A stretch of DNA of 64,000 bases from Gadus chalcogrammus (taxonomy: Eukaryota > Chordata > Actinopteri > Gadiformes > Gadidae). Below are positions 9,751 to 20,600 of this stretch, in pieces; position 1 is the first letter of the stretch; each line of letters starts with the position of its first letter. A program made the position numbers and the translations under genes. The DNA is taken from NCBI RefSeq assembly GCF_026213295.1, contig NC_079414.1, positions 2,563,118-2,627,117 of the forward strand, written 5' to 3'. A model generated the notes under the pieces. The model did no database searches. It saw only the letters and a list, made by a program, of their open reading frames with translations, and was not told the DNA's origin.

Positions 9751-11918
9751 AAAGAGTCAGTGGTGGTAGTGTTTTTTGATATCGAAAAAGCATATGACAT
9801 GATGTGGAGGGAAGGTTTGTTAATTAAGTTGTATAAGATGGGGGTAGGTGGAAGGGTTTTTAACTGGATAAAGAATTTTTTGTTTGACAGAAAAATACAA
9901 GTCCGGAATGGGTCTGAATTGTCAAATAAGTATATGGTGGGGAATGGCACTCCCCAAGGAAGTGTAATTAGTCCTTTATTGTTTATAATCATGATAAATG
10001 ATGTTTTTTCAAAGGTACCAGAGGATATAGGAAGTTCTCTGTTTGCAGACGATGGGGCTTTGTGGAAAAGGGGAAGAAATGTGATGCATATTATTAGTAA
10101 AGTCCAGTCTGCAATTGATGGGGTGACAGAGTGGGGATTTAACTGGGGGTGCAGATTTTCGGTAGAGAAAACGCAAACTGTATTTTTCACTAGGAAAAGA
10201 ATTGAGGATGGGATGAAATTGAGGATGTATGGGAAAGAGTTGGAAAGAGTTGGCTCATTTAAATATTTGGGAGTTATTTTTGATTCTAGGGTAACGTGGG
10301 CAGACCATATTAGGAAGATTGAGGATAAATGCAAAAAGGTAATAAATGTGATGAGATGTTTGACTGGCAGGGATTGGGGAGCGAGCTGTTCAGCTTTAAA
10401 GACTATATATGTAGCTATGATTAGATCTGTGTTTGATTATGGGTGTATAGTGTATGGGTCAGCCGCAGTGTCTCTCTTGAGAAAGCTGGACATGATTCAG
10501 GCTAAGGCATTAAGGGTATGCAGTGGGGCTTTTAAATCATCACCAGTGCCTGCCCTGCAGGTAGAAATGGGGGAAATGCCACTGGAGTTGAGAAGGAAAC
10601 ATTTGATGGGGAACTATTGGGCTAATCTGCGAGGGCACAGTGAGTCTCACCCCACAAAAGGAGTGTTGAAAGAGTGCTGGGTTTATGGGAAGTGTGAGAG
10701 GAATCATTTTGGTCGGGTGGGGAATGATATAGCGAAAGAGTTTGGTGTGGGTGAATTGAAGCTTAGTCCAACAGTGGTATATCCATTAATGCCGCCATGG
10801 AGGATGGTGTGGCCAGAGGTGGACTGGTTTGTGTTGGGTATAAAGAAGAGAGAGAGAGAACAGATAGACCTGGCTAGTGTTTTTAATATTCATCTTCTTA
10901 TAGAGTACAGTGAGTATGTTCATGTTTTTACAGATGGTGCCAAACAACCTGAGACAGGAGCGACAGGGTTTGGAGTAGTTGTTCCATCAAAAAGAATAGA
11001 GTTTAATAGAGGAACATCAGATAATTTAAGCGTTTATACAGTGGAGATGTTGGGGGTGCTGGTCGCTTTAAAATGGGTGGAATCAAGTTCAGTTGGAAAA
11101 ATTGTGATCTGTACAGATTCAGCATCAGTTTTGGCAAGTATGAGGTCTTTTTATTCAAGTAGTCGCCAAGGTTTGTTGTATGAAGTTCTACAGTCGATTA
11201 CGAGAATCGTTCAGCAGGGGAGGCAAATACATTTTTTATGGGTTCCAGCTCATGTAGGGGTGAAGGGAAATGAGAAAGCCGATAAGATGGCGAAGAAGGC
11301 ATTGGAGAAGGAAAAAGTAGAAATGAATATCAGTTTAAGTAAGGCAGAAGTTAAAAGCCTGATATGGGGAAAAGTTAACAAGATGTGGCAAGACAAATGG
11401 GACAGTGAGGAGAAAGGGAGATATTTATATAATATTCAAAAAAGTGTTAATGTTAAAATAAGGTATAGTGGTCAGAGGAAGGATGAACAAATTTTGATTA
11501 GGTTAAGGTTGGGGCACAGTGCACTAAATAAAACAATGAATTTGATAGGAAAACACCCCACTGGATTATGTGAGGGGTGCCAGGTAGAGGAGACAGTGGA
11601 ACATGTTTTAATGAACTGTAGTGGTTATGGGATGGAGAGGGAAAGTATGAAAAATCAATTGAGAGAATTGGGTATGCAGGAGTATACTTTGGAAAATATT
11701 TTAAGTTTAATGAAGAGGAATTGTATAAAAGTATTGTTTGGCTTTTTGAGAGAAACAGGGTTATATGGTAGGATATAGAGTAGAAAGAAGGTGTGAATGA
11801 GTGAGTGTTTGGATATTTTTGTTTTTGATTCATTAACTGGATCAGAAGAGGGCGGTAATGCACCAAGTTGTGGATGCCAACCGCCGAAAAACCCCCAGAA
11901 GAAGAAGAAGAAGAAGAA
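9751..11918 (+). mobile_element. 5'-truncated LINE (RT plus RNase H; Nimb/I-like) with probable target duplication
   Basis: The copy begins inside the reverse transcriptase and ends in a (GAA)n tail at about 11898-11918. The 12-mer 'gggggcagtagt' (9739-9750) recurs with one mismatch right after the tail (11919-11930), as expected for a target-site duplication from target-primed reverse transcription. RT and RNase H in one ORF point to the I/Nimb group rather than to L2 or RTE; the clade is an inference. Confidence 0.8.
9760..11778 (+). CDS. LINE ORF2 C-terminal part: reverse transcriptase, RNase H, CCHC-like tail
   Basis: This is 672 codons without a stop. RT motif A is DIEKAYDMMW (residues ~7-16), then GTPQGSVISP (63-72) and the catalytic box FADD (95-98), a variant of YADD. 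RNase H follows with FTDG (~390), an E in YTVEMLG (~427), CTDSAS (~450) and HVGVKGNEKADKMAK (~497), so the D-E-D-D set is complete. Near the end, C-x2-C-x8-H-x4-C (about 604-620) is the usual C-terminal zinc-knuckle-like motif. The endonuclease and the first RT motifs are missing through 5' truncation, so this copy cannot be autonomous. The intact frame suggests a young insertion. No start codon is implied; the frame is open from the truncation point. Confidence 0.85.
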   Translation: MVVVFFDIEKAYDMMWREGLLIKLYKMGVGGRVFNWIKNFLFDRKIQVRNGSELSNKYMVGNGTPQGSVISPLLFIIMINDVFSKVPEDIGSSLFADDGALWKRGRNVMHIISKVQSAIDGVTEWGFNWGCRFSVEKTQTVFFTRKRIEDGMKLRMYGKELERVGSFKYLGVIFDSRVTWADHIRKIEDKCKKVINVMRCLTGRDWGASCSALKTIYVAMIRSVFDYGCIVYGSAAVSLLRKLDMIQAKALRVCSGAFKSSPVPALQVEMGEMPLELRRKHLMGNYWANLRGHSESHPTKGVLKECWVYGKCERNHFGRVGNDIAKEFGVGELKLSPTVVYPLMPPWRMVWPEVDWFVLGIKKREREQIDLASVFNIHLLIEYSEYVHVFTDGAKQPETGATGFGVVVPSKRIEFNRGTSDNLSVYTVEMLGVLVALKWVESSSVGKIVICTDSASVLASMRSFYSSSRQGLLYEVLQSITRIVQQGRQIHFLWVPAHVGVKGNEKADKMAKKALEKEKVEMNISLSKAEVKSLIWGKVNKMWQDKWDSEEKGRYLYNIQKSVNVKIRYSGQRKDEQILIRLRLGHSALNKTMNLIGKHPTGLCEGCQVEETVEHVLMNCSGYGMERESMKNQLRELGMQEYTLENILSLMKRNCIKVLFGFLRETGLYGRI

Positions 11919-11937
11919 GGGGGCGGTAGTGGGGCAT

Positions 11938-12058
11938 GTTGAGAGAGAAGCAGTTGAGAGAGAAGCAGTTGAGAGAGAAGCAGTTGAGAGAGAAGCAGTT
12001 GAGAGAGAAGCAGTTGAGAGAGAAGCAGTTGAGAGAGAAGCAGTTGAGAGAGAAGCAG
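11938..12058. repeat. 15-bp minisatellite
   Basis: Eight copies of 'ttgagagagaagcag' follow the LINE tail and its target duplication. It is purine-rich on the + strand and nearly homogeneous. The open frames on both strands here (EAVEREAVER, SLSTASLSTA) are repeat artefacts. Confidence 0.95.
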
Positions 12059-12059
12059 G

Positions 12060-12187
12060 GAGACACTCCATGCTGCAGTGCATCATGGGTAATTCACCGG
12101 TAGTTTACTGTGTGCTCCTCCTGTCAGACCTGTATTTCTGTGATGTCGAACAGGAGATTTGACTACCGCTGTGATCCAGACGACAGG
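12060..12187 (+). promoter_or_regulatory. Candidate vps54 promoter / non-coding first exon
   Basis: This is one of the few stretches between peli1 and the vps54 ATG that shows no transposon signature. It contains 'gcatcatgggtaattc', a motif style seen in vertebrate housekeeping promoters. It ends in a plausible donor, 'gacgacag|gtacgg' at 12186/12187. vps54 needs an upstream 5' exon because its start-codon exon begins at an acceptor. The call is inferential; no TATA box or CpG island supports it. Confidence 0.22.
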
Positions 12188-13543
12188 TACGGATGAGACC
12201 GAAGCCCCGCCGTGATATCGAAACAGGCGGTGGCAGACCGTTGAAGTATGAGTCCTGAACTAACGCCTCACTTGCAGTGTAGGGGCTAGCAGCGAGCTAG
12301 GTAGCTCCAGGGTTAGCCTCTCCACTGACAGTCTACGTGTAACCCTGCTAGCTGTTGACAACATTAGCCTTCACTCAGTGGATCTCCAGGTCCAATGGTT
12401 CACTTTCTCTTCACAGGGAGAACAGCAAGCTGTCTGCCCGTGAAGAATGGTCTGGTCGTCATTAAACGTAGTCCTATTTAATTTGTATAACTGTTAGGGT
12501 AAAGAAGCTTATTAGTTAGCCTGTGTTTTCTCAGTTGCCATTGACTTATTTTGCTTCATTAATTAGTCAGGTTACATTGTGTATCATCACATGGGTGAGG
12601 AGCTATCATCCCCATGCCCGCTAAAGCAGATGACTTCTGACTAATGGGTCTGGGACAAAATGTGGTTTAACTAAGCATGGGGACCTATAGATGGACTTCT
12701 ATAATAGGTCCATGATGGAAACTCTTGGATGGCGAGTGGAGCTGTACTGCAATCTTCAAACAATGACGATTAAATAATAATGACCTAGTACTTCTGGTTG
12801 CACATGAGACCCATGACGTTGGTATTTCAGTGTTTGTGCTAGTTGTCACATGACATGTGTTTCAACTACTAGAGGATTGAGTTTGGTGGTTGAGGCTGTA
12901 CTGGACAGTGCACACATCGTTTCCATGCCAAACTTAATCCGATTAAAAACCATAGTTCGACTATGCACCTCAATTGGCCAACTGCAATTGTCAGATTATA
13001 CATGGCGGTGAGAAAATCAATTAATAGGCCAAAGCATGTCATACCCCGGTACGATAGGTGGCGTCGGTCAGTTCGCCAAGAAGAGACGTTCAGAATCGTT
13101 TGTTCGTTCGTTCAGTCGAGTTCCCGGTAGCGGTGGATCAAATCATGGAATACACAGTTCTCAGCAGAGTCAGTCAGACTCGGCTCCACCCTCGTTGTCA
13201 TTCTCAAACGATCGTGGAAGTCGGTCATCAATCAACACAACATTACAACTTTAACCAAACGCAGCGGGATGGTGGGTGTAGTTGATTATTGGATGTTTAA
13301 CATATCAGCAAGATAATAGACTTGATTTAGCAAAGATGGTGGAGAACGAATCATGAAAGATCGAGACAGATTGATGAGACATTCAAATGTTTGATTCATC
13401 TGGCATGACACAGAAAGTACAAAGACAGCATGCATTTACCATTTCACTGATATTGAATCGTTTTATCGTACCCTCGCTCACTAAGCCTCTTCCCTCTTCA
13501 CCACTCAGTCAGTGAACGAACAGCGACCGTCGGCGACTAGTGG
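12188..13543. other. Intergenic DNA, no gene; older repeat remains from about 13030
   Basis: No coding exon was seen. The part from 13030 onward ('gttcgttcgttcagtcgag') and the part after the next hAT element (14100-14215) look like two halves of an older element with 'cgttcg' motifs. Confidence 0.4.
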
Positions 13544-13551
13544 GTCTGGGG

Positions 13552-14091
13552 TAGGGCTGGGATAAACGATTATTTTTTAAACGATTCATCAAGCGATTAT
13601 TTTTTCGATGCATCGATTAATCTAACGATTCATTTTTTCAGTCCGATTCGATTTCGATTATCGATTATCTCCCCATTAATTGACTAATAGCAATTTATAC
13701 ATGTTGATTGACATAAAATATGAATTCCTTAACATTTCAATACAGTTCAAAGTAATGCAATTCTACGGTGCTCGGTCATCTGCAGCTGGTTCCAGGTGGC
13801 GCCTCTTCAGGTGCTGGTGAATTGCCGTGGTGCTAGAATGGAAAGTCATCTCCATTTTGCAAAGACGACATATCACGGAATCGTTTCCTTTTACATTAAA
13901 TAATTCCCATACTTAGAGGAACGAGTGCGTGGCGCCTTGCACTTATGAAAGTCTGGGGAGCCACTCGCGTTGCTACTACGCTCCGGCGCCGCCCATCTTT
14001 TTTTCTTTTTTTTTATCGACGCACATTTTTCGCGTCGACGTAATTTATGCGTCGACGTAATCGATTACGTCGACGCGTCGTCCCAGCCCTA
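13552..14091. mobile_element. Non-autonomous hAT element with BED-finger remnant and perfect 8-bp duplication
   Basis: The ends are 'tagggctgggataaacgatt' and 'gtcgtcccagcccta', flanked by 'gtctgggg' on both sides (13544-13551 and 14092-14099). On the - strand at about 13770-13880 a frame reads [13 protein letters not shown] then [10 protein letters not shown]. This is a BED-type zinc finger as found at the N-terminus of hAT transposases. The catalytic domain is absent. Confidence 0.88.
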
Positions 14092-14224
14092 GTCTGGGGT
14101 GGAGTCGAGTCTGAGAACGAACGAGACGAACAAGAGAGAAGAATCAGTTTGGTTCGTTCTTGTTAAAGATTCGTTCTTTCGAACTGATTCGGTCGCGAAC
14201 GACCCATCACTAGTACCCATTTCA

Positions 14225-14520
14225 ACTCGTGTTATGGAGCCACCGACTGACCCCTTAACGTCATCAGCTCAGTTCACTTCGGGTCCATGTAATTTCTCCG
14301 ACGCTCCATTGTTCCGACCTCTTGGTCGTATGCGGACTCCTCTGGCGGAGCAGCTCCTCCGGCGGCGGAGCAGCTCCTATGGCGGGAGTCCGCATACGGT
14401 AACAATTCCTTTCACCTCCAATCTGGACTTCAGAGAGTCGAAGCCAGAGTTCCTTTCCCCCCCAATTCCTTCTCCACCATGGCCGAGATAACCCCGACTA
14501 CGAGTCCTTAATGTTGTGGA
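14225..14520 (-). mobile_element. Fragment of the 'gggttatct' repeat family (- orientation)
   Basis: 'ccatggccgagataacccc' and 'agttcctttcccccccaatt' are the reverse complement of sequence at about 31000-31040 and, twice, inside the TTAA element at 53.3-54.9 kb. A GC-rich inverted stretch ('gtatgcggactcc'/'ggagtccgcatac') lies at 14328-14397. The short open frames here are by-products. Confidence 0.65.
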
Positions 14521-14629
14521 AGAATATCCCCGTCAGTTCGGCCGCGGTGCAATGAATGAATAAAGACCATAAACACAACGGAAGAAAAAAACATTTATTT
14601 TGACAGATGTGCCCGAAGTTATGGTGTGT

Positions 14630-15148
14630 TCCTGAATCCTTGGACGCCAGCCTTCTGAGTTGCACTTTTGACGTAACTTCCGATCTCGGAGCATTTATAT
14701 CGTTCCCGTTCGATTTTGTGATTGTGTCATGAAATTGGCTAGTCGTTGTTTATTGTTAGCTACATTAGCCTCTTTAGCAAACCAGCTTGAAAACAAACAC
14801 CACAACTTAACATTGTATTGTACACACAGCAAGACCGTGCAATGCATAAATTGGTGACCGGAATAAAGTAGCAATGTAATCAAGTGTGTAAGAGCATTTA
14901 AAATTGACGTTAAAATGACCAACATGGTACAAATACAAAGAAAATAAATCTCTTCACAGGCGCAGCCATTTTTGTTGAGAGCGTCATCACTGCTCTCGTC
15001 TACTCCCAGAATTCCGAGAGATGAAGACAAAAAGGGGGCGTGCCTCCGAGAAATGGCGCAAGAAAGCTGGGAGATTTCCCGACTTCCGAATCCCAGGCTT
15101 TCCTGAATCCTTGGAAGCCTGGCGTCCGAGGATTCAGGAACACACAAT
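14630..15148. mobile_element. Inverted-repeat MITE, 'gtgtgttcctgaatcct' ends
   Basis: 'tgtgttcctgaatccttgga' then 'cgccagcc' at the left is inverted as 'ggctttcctgaatcc', 'tggcgtccgaggattcagga' and 'acaca' at the right. No transposase is present. Confidence 0.75.
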
Positions 15149-15294
15149 TATGAGAAACCGGACTTGACCCTTACCCTAGTCCTACTAAACTGTATAAATT
15201 AATCTTAATAATCCAATCATAGTCGGACTAACCCAATAATTTCATTTTCTTGAATCATGTAAACGCACTGGACAGGAGGTTACTACCAACTACT

Positions 15295-15646
15295 AGGGCT
15301 GCTCGATTAGGAAAAAAAATCATGATCACGATTATTTGGGTCAATATTGAAATCACGATTATTCAAACGATTATTTTTGAGTTTGAAAACATGATGTATT
15401 TATTCAGCATGTCTCTCCCAAAAAACACTTTGTAACTGAGAACTTTGAAATTTCGCCTTAAAAAAATACACAAAAGGGTCAAGAAAATGTTCAAACTAAA
15501 ATAATATACAGATATGTATCCAGCTGTTCTTTCTATAAAACATTTAATAAAAAAAAAAAACAAATAATCGATTACCATATACATTTTGTGATCTTTTGAC
15601 GCTAACATCGAAATCGCGATCAAAATTAGATTAATCGCCCAGCCGT
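15295..15646. mobile_element. hAT-like MITE
   Basis: The ends are 'tagggctgctcgattagg' and 'ttaatcgcccagccgta', with internal 'acgattatt' motifs as in other fish hAT MITEs. 'actaccaac' occurs on both outer sides, though the exact duplication frame is unclear. Confidence 0.65.
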
Positions 15647-15649
15647 ACT

Positions 15650-17421
15650 ACCAACCTATCTCCTCATCTACCCCCCTCTCTAGTCGGGCATGTTACAGAC
15701 CTGTCGGTTGTAATGTAACCAGTCCCAATCTCTCTCTGTGCCATGTGTCAGATTATTTTGTGTCAATGTGGGAGCATGGTCGGCATGACGATATGGTCAT
15801 AATTTATCAGTGGATTGAGATGAGAACCATTTGAAGATGTTTCTAGAGAACATGTGTATACCTAAGAAATGACCAAACGGTATACATCGGGTTCGTCTGT
15901 CTAATTAGCTGTAATTAGGGCCAGATGATGTCGTTATTACAAAGCCAAGCACAGAGGGCCCTTACTTGGCACCAGTCTGATAACAACAACGTTCTCTGTA
16001 ACAATATTCACCAAGCATTGATATGGAAATACCAAAAATGTACTCTAACTAGTTCTAAGAGAGCTTTTTTGGTACATCCCTAAAGTTTCATATACTGAGG
16101 CGAAGGGCTCCAGGTGACCTAATGTGTCAGGTGTGGACTCAAGGCTTAGCGCAATGCTGAGTGCTGGACACCAGTTTGTATTCCCCTGCGCAGTCTTCAG
16201 TTCCTTTTAATATTACTATTTTTGGGGGCACTCTTTTTGGGGAATCTGCATTTGTTTCTGTTCCTGTTTCTGTGATCATAGCATATGTTGCCTGTCTTCT
16301 CTGTGTTCTGGTGTTTTTCTAAAGCCTTTAGGTGTTAGGTTTTATTTAATTGATTTGATGCAGATTATGAAAACGACCATAATTCCAATACGGGCAGGAA
16401 ACTGATTAGGATTTTATAGCTATCGCTTTACGTCTGCAGTGTAATTCAAATAAGGGGCTTTTATTGTTATTCTAAACAGGTCACCAATAAAAAACACATT
16501 ACATAGAGCTAAACATTGGTTATGGTTTGCTTTTAACCTTTAAACTTAACCTTCATTGTAAAATATTTTATATCTCAAATTATTTTGGTTCCTGTTCGTG
16601 TTCCAGGGTTTACAGCCCTTTATGGAGAAAGCTGATCCATACGTTGATCTACGATATGGTGTTTCACAGTTTCCATCAGCAATGCACTGATGACTCAGTA
16701 TATTTTTTTGAAGACTGACCAAAATGGGTCAAACTCAAAAATAAGTAGAAAATATTTTTAGTATGTGACAATGATTTGCTGCCCAGGCTTTTTTGTTCAG
16801 TGGCTGATGGTTTAAAGATGGGAGGTGTCTGGAACTGAACGGTGGTGCTTAAGCCCATCATTTCTTAAAGGAGCTTTATGGAATACATTTACATTACATA
16901 AAAATCGTGCAACAATGCTCCAGGCCGTATGATTTCCTTTTTAAAAGATATAGAAATAGATGAGAGAAACAGTTTTTATTTACGTTCAACACAGTATGAA
17001 TGTTCTGCAGCCACTGAGGGACATCATCCAAGTACACAGTTAGGATCTCTGCTGCCTCTCCAGCAGCGGAGATGTGACTTGGCTGGTGCATATGTGAACG
17101 TTCCATCTAGGGTCCGCCATGATTTATAATGGTCTGACCGGCCGTGGTCGACGGTCCCTGCAAACAGAACTAAACTGCTTTTAACCCAGAGATGCCTGGG
17201 TCCAACCCTTCTCTCCTCCTCTAGTATTTGCTCCGTGTCCCACGCTCCAGCTTCACTGCAGCAAAGGAGCACCTGGGTCGTTCATAGTGCCTAGTGTTAA
17301 AGAAACATTGAAGCTGCTCAATGCATTCATTCTGAAGCCCTCAGCAGAGGGTTATACACCTCAGACACCTCATGAAGACCACCGCAATCTAACTTGTGTG
17401 CGTGTGTGCGTGTGCATGCAG
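15650..17421. other. Region upstream of the vps54 start-codon exon, no gene seen
   Basis: No coding exon, RNA gene or clear repeat was recognised. A 5' UTR exon could lie here unseen. Confidence 0.4.
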
Positions 17422-17448
17422 CTAGTCTCCTGGAGGAGTTCCGATGCC

Positions 17449-17607
17449 ATGGCGTCCGGCCACGGCTCCTCCACAGCGCCCCACACAGGGGCTGGGGGAC
17501 GAGACGGGATCTACTGCAAGGAGCGGAACGCCTCCTCGCCGCCACGGCAACACCCAGGCCGATCGCTGCCTGACGTCTGCCCCAAGGAACCCACCGCCGG
17601 TCAGCCA

Positions 17608-17646
<39 letters not shown>

Positions 17647-20600
17647 CCATGCACGCACACGCACACACCCCTCAGAACACCCACCTCCAAACCAACCAAA
17701 CACACACCCCTCAGACCACCCACCTCCAAACCAACCAAACACACACCCCTCAGACCACCCACCTCCAAACCAACCAAACACACACCCCTCAGACCACCCG
17801 CCTCCAAACCAACCAAACACACACCCCTCAGACCACCCGCCTCCAAACCAACCAAACACACACCCCTCAGACCACCCGCCTCCAAACCAACCAAACACAC
17901 AACCCTCAGACCACCAGCCTCCAACCACACGCGCACACACACAGCTCCAACCACACGCACACACACACCTCCAACCACACAGGCACACAACCCTCTGACC
18001 ACACCCCTCCAACCACATTCCTCAAACCATACACACACACACCTCCAACCACACACATACCTCTAACCACACACATACCTCTAACCACACACATACCTCC
18101 AACCACACATACCTCCAACCACACACATACCTCCAACCACACACATACCTCCAACCACACACATACCTCCAACCACACACATACCTCCAACCACACACAT
18201 ACCTCCAACCAATCACGCACCCACCTCCAACCAATCACGCACCCACCTCCAACCAATCACGCACCCACCTCCAACCAACCACGCACCCACCTCCAACCAA
18301 CCACGCACCCAGCTCCAACCAACCACGCACACAGCTCCAACCAACCACGCACCCACCTCCAACCAACCACGCACACAGCTCCAACCAACCACGCACACAG
18401 CTCCAACCAACCACGCACACAGATCCAACCAACCACGCACACAGCTCCAACCAACCAACCACGCACACACCTCCAACCAACCACGCACACACCTCCAACC
18501 AACCACACACACACGGCTCCTACCAAACACACGCACCTCCGACCACACACGCCTAACTCCAGCCCCCCAGACGCCGTGTGACCGTGTCCGTCTCTCCGGT
18601 CCCAGGCGAGGCACGGGGCCTGCGTGAGGGTCCCTCAGTGGTGTCGGAGCACGGCCGCTGGACGGTGTACAGCTCCAAGGTCAACCTGCCGGCTGCGCTC
18701 AACGACCCGCGGTTGGCCAAGCGCGAATCTGACTTCTTTACCAAGTCCTGGGGCCTGGACTTCGCTGACACGGAGGTCATGCCCTCCTTCTACCTGCCTA
18801 ACATCAGCAGGGAGGACTTCGGCCCATACCTGCAGGAGACAGCCCAGGTACACAGCACCCTCTGGAACCGAGCCAATAACGTTGCAGAAACATTGGGGTT
18901 GTTATGGAAATGATATTCATTTGGATTTTTTACATGATGTTGTTCCAGAGGTTAATGTTAAGGGAAGACAAATGGTGGTGATCTCCATTATGATGGTAAT
19001 AACAGTCCACATGCTGCAGTTGGCAAACCTTCTTATGTACGGTTCTGGAGACTCCTGTGATCAGGGTCCCATAGAAACCTTCACCTCCAGAACACACCTG
19101 GATGCCCTGTTTGATCTCGGTCTGTGTTTCCTTCATAGCCGGCCCACTACGCGTTTCATAACGGATCCGGGGAGAACCCCGATGATGTCGTGTTTCATAA
19201 CGGACCAGGGATGAACCCCTGTTTTATCGTGTTTCATAACGGATCCGGGGTCAACCCCTGTGTTAACGTGTTTCATAACGGACCCGGGGTGAACCCCTGT
19301 GTTATCGTGTTTCATAACGGACCCGTGGTGAACACTGATGTTAGCGTGTTTCATAACGGACCCGGGGTCAACCCCGATGTTCTTGTGTGTTCGCAGAGGG
19401 AGCGGATCCACGAGCGCTGCAAGGCGATCTGTCCCAACAAAGATGGAGTGGAGGCCGTCTCCAGTATCAACCAGAACAACGGTATACATCATTTAATACT
19501 GGTCGCCATGGCAGCGACTCTGGTACAGGCATAACGCCACTAAAATGAATGACTCAACCAAGCACACCTTAACGGGATCTGCTCTCTTAAATGTTCCCAA
19601 TGACCCTTCTTCCATGGTCTGACCGGCCAGGTGTCCCTCATCAGGCTGATTATGGTCTGCTGCTTTATATACCTGGGCTCGGAGCACCTGCTCTGCATAC
19701 GATTGTTACCAAGTCATTAGTTAACACACGGTCAGGCCACGTTTATACGTAGCAGGGTATTTATAGAAACGAATATTTCCCCCCCTCCGTTTTCAAAAAT
19801 AACATTGTGCACACATCGTTTTCAAAAAAGTTGTGGTTTACATCAAAACACATAAATACGCAGTTGAGCGCAATTAAAGCCATGCAAGCCAATCAGAATC
19901 CGCAGAATCAACAACGAATAACACGAGCGTCTTCCTGTAACAAACAAACTGTAAACATAGGGCGCTCATATGACGTTAAGCATTTCCTGGCGCATAATGT
20001 GACGCTTCAGAACCTAAAACCCTGTTTCCCCCCGTTGACACGACAACACATAACCAGCGTTTTCAGAAATCTCCACTTTGGCCGGAGTTTTTAGAAATGA
20101 TCGTTTTCTGTGACAAAAACTGCGTTTTCGTGTAAATGAGGCCAAACCGCGTGGAAATATCTGCGTTTTCCCTTGGTGTAAACGGGGCCTCATTGTTGGG
20201 AAGGATACTTTTAAAATGTATCCAGTTACAGAATATGTGCCCAAAAATGTAACGTGTAACGTATTCCGTTACATCACTCTGAGTATTGTTTTCTGAATAC
20301 TTGGATTACTTCCATATTGAATTGCATTTTAAAAGTGTAGGAATGCGGCATCAAATCCTGCTACCTAAACAGGCCTATTCTGGTTTGTTCTTCTGTTCAA
20401 ACTGAGTCTCGGTGAAAGTGCACTATATTCTATAATTTGCTGTAGAGGAACAAAGACTATAAGGGTATGTTTATGCGAAAGATATTTGCCATTACATTAA
20501 AAATCCCTGCGCTAAGTGCATAGGTGTTGCCTATAAAATCACCTTGAAATAAAAAGTGTCTGTGAAAGTAAATACGATTGTATTTACTTTTAATCATGGA

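Noticed and set aside
9588..10334. 248-codon minus-strand frame opposite the LINE reverse transcriptase
   Set aside because: It is the shadow of the + strand RT frame, which has clear motifs.
11655..12162. SLSTASLSTA / EAVEREAVER repeat proteins
   Set aside because: They result from the 15-bp minisatellite plus the LINE's antisense strand, with no start context or domain.
17649..18581. Long Thr/His/Asn/Pro-rich frames on + and Cys/Val/Trp/Gly-rich frames on - strand, up to 310 codons
   Set aside because: They coincide exactly with the C/A-rich minisatellite in vps54 intron 1. Several frames are open at once because the units lack stops, and the flanking exons splice across it.
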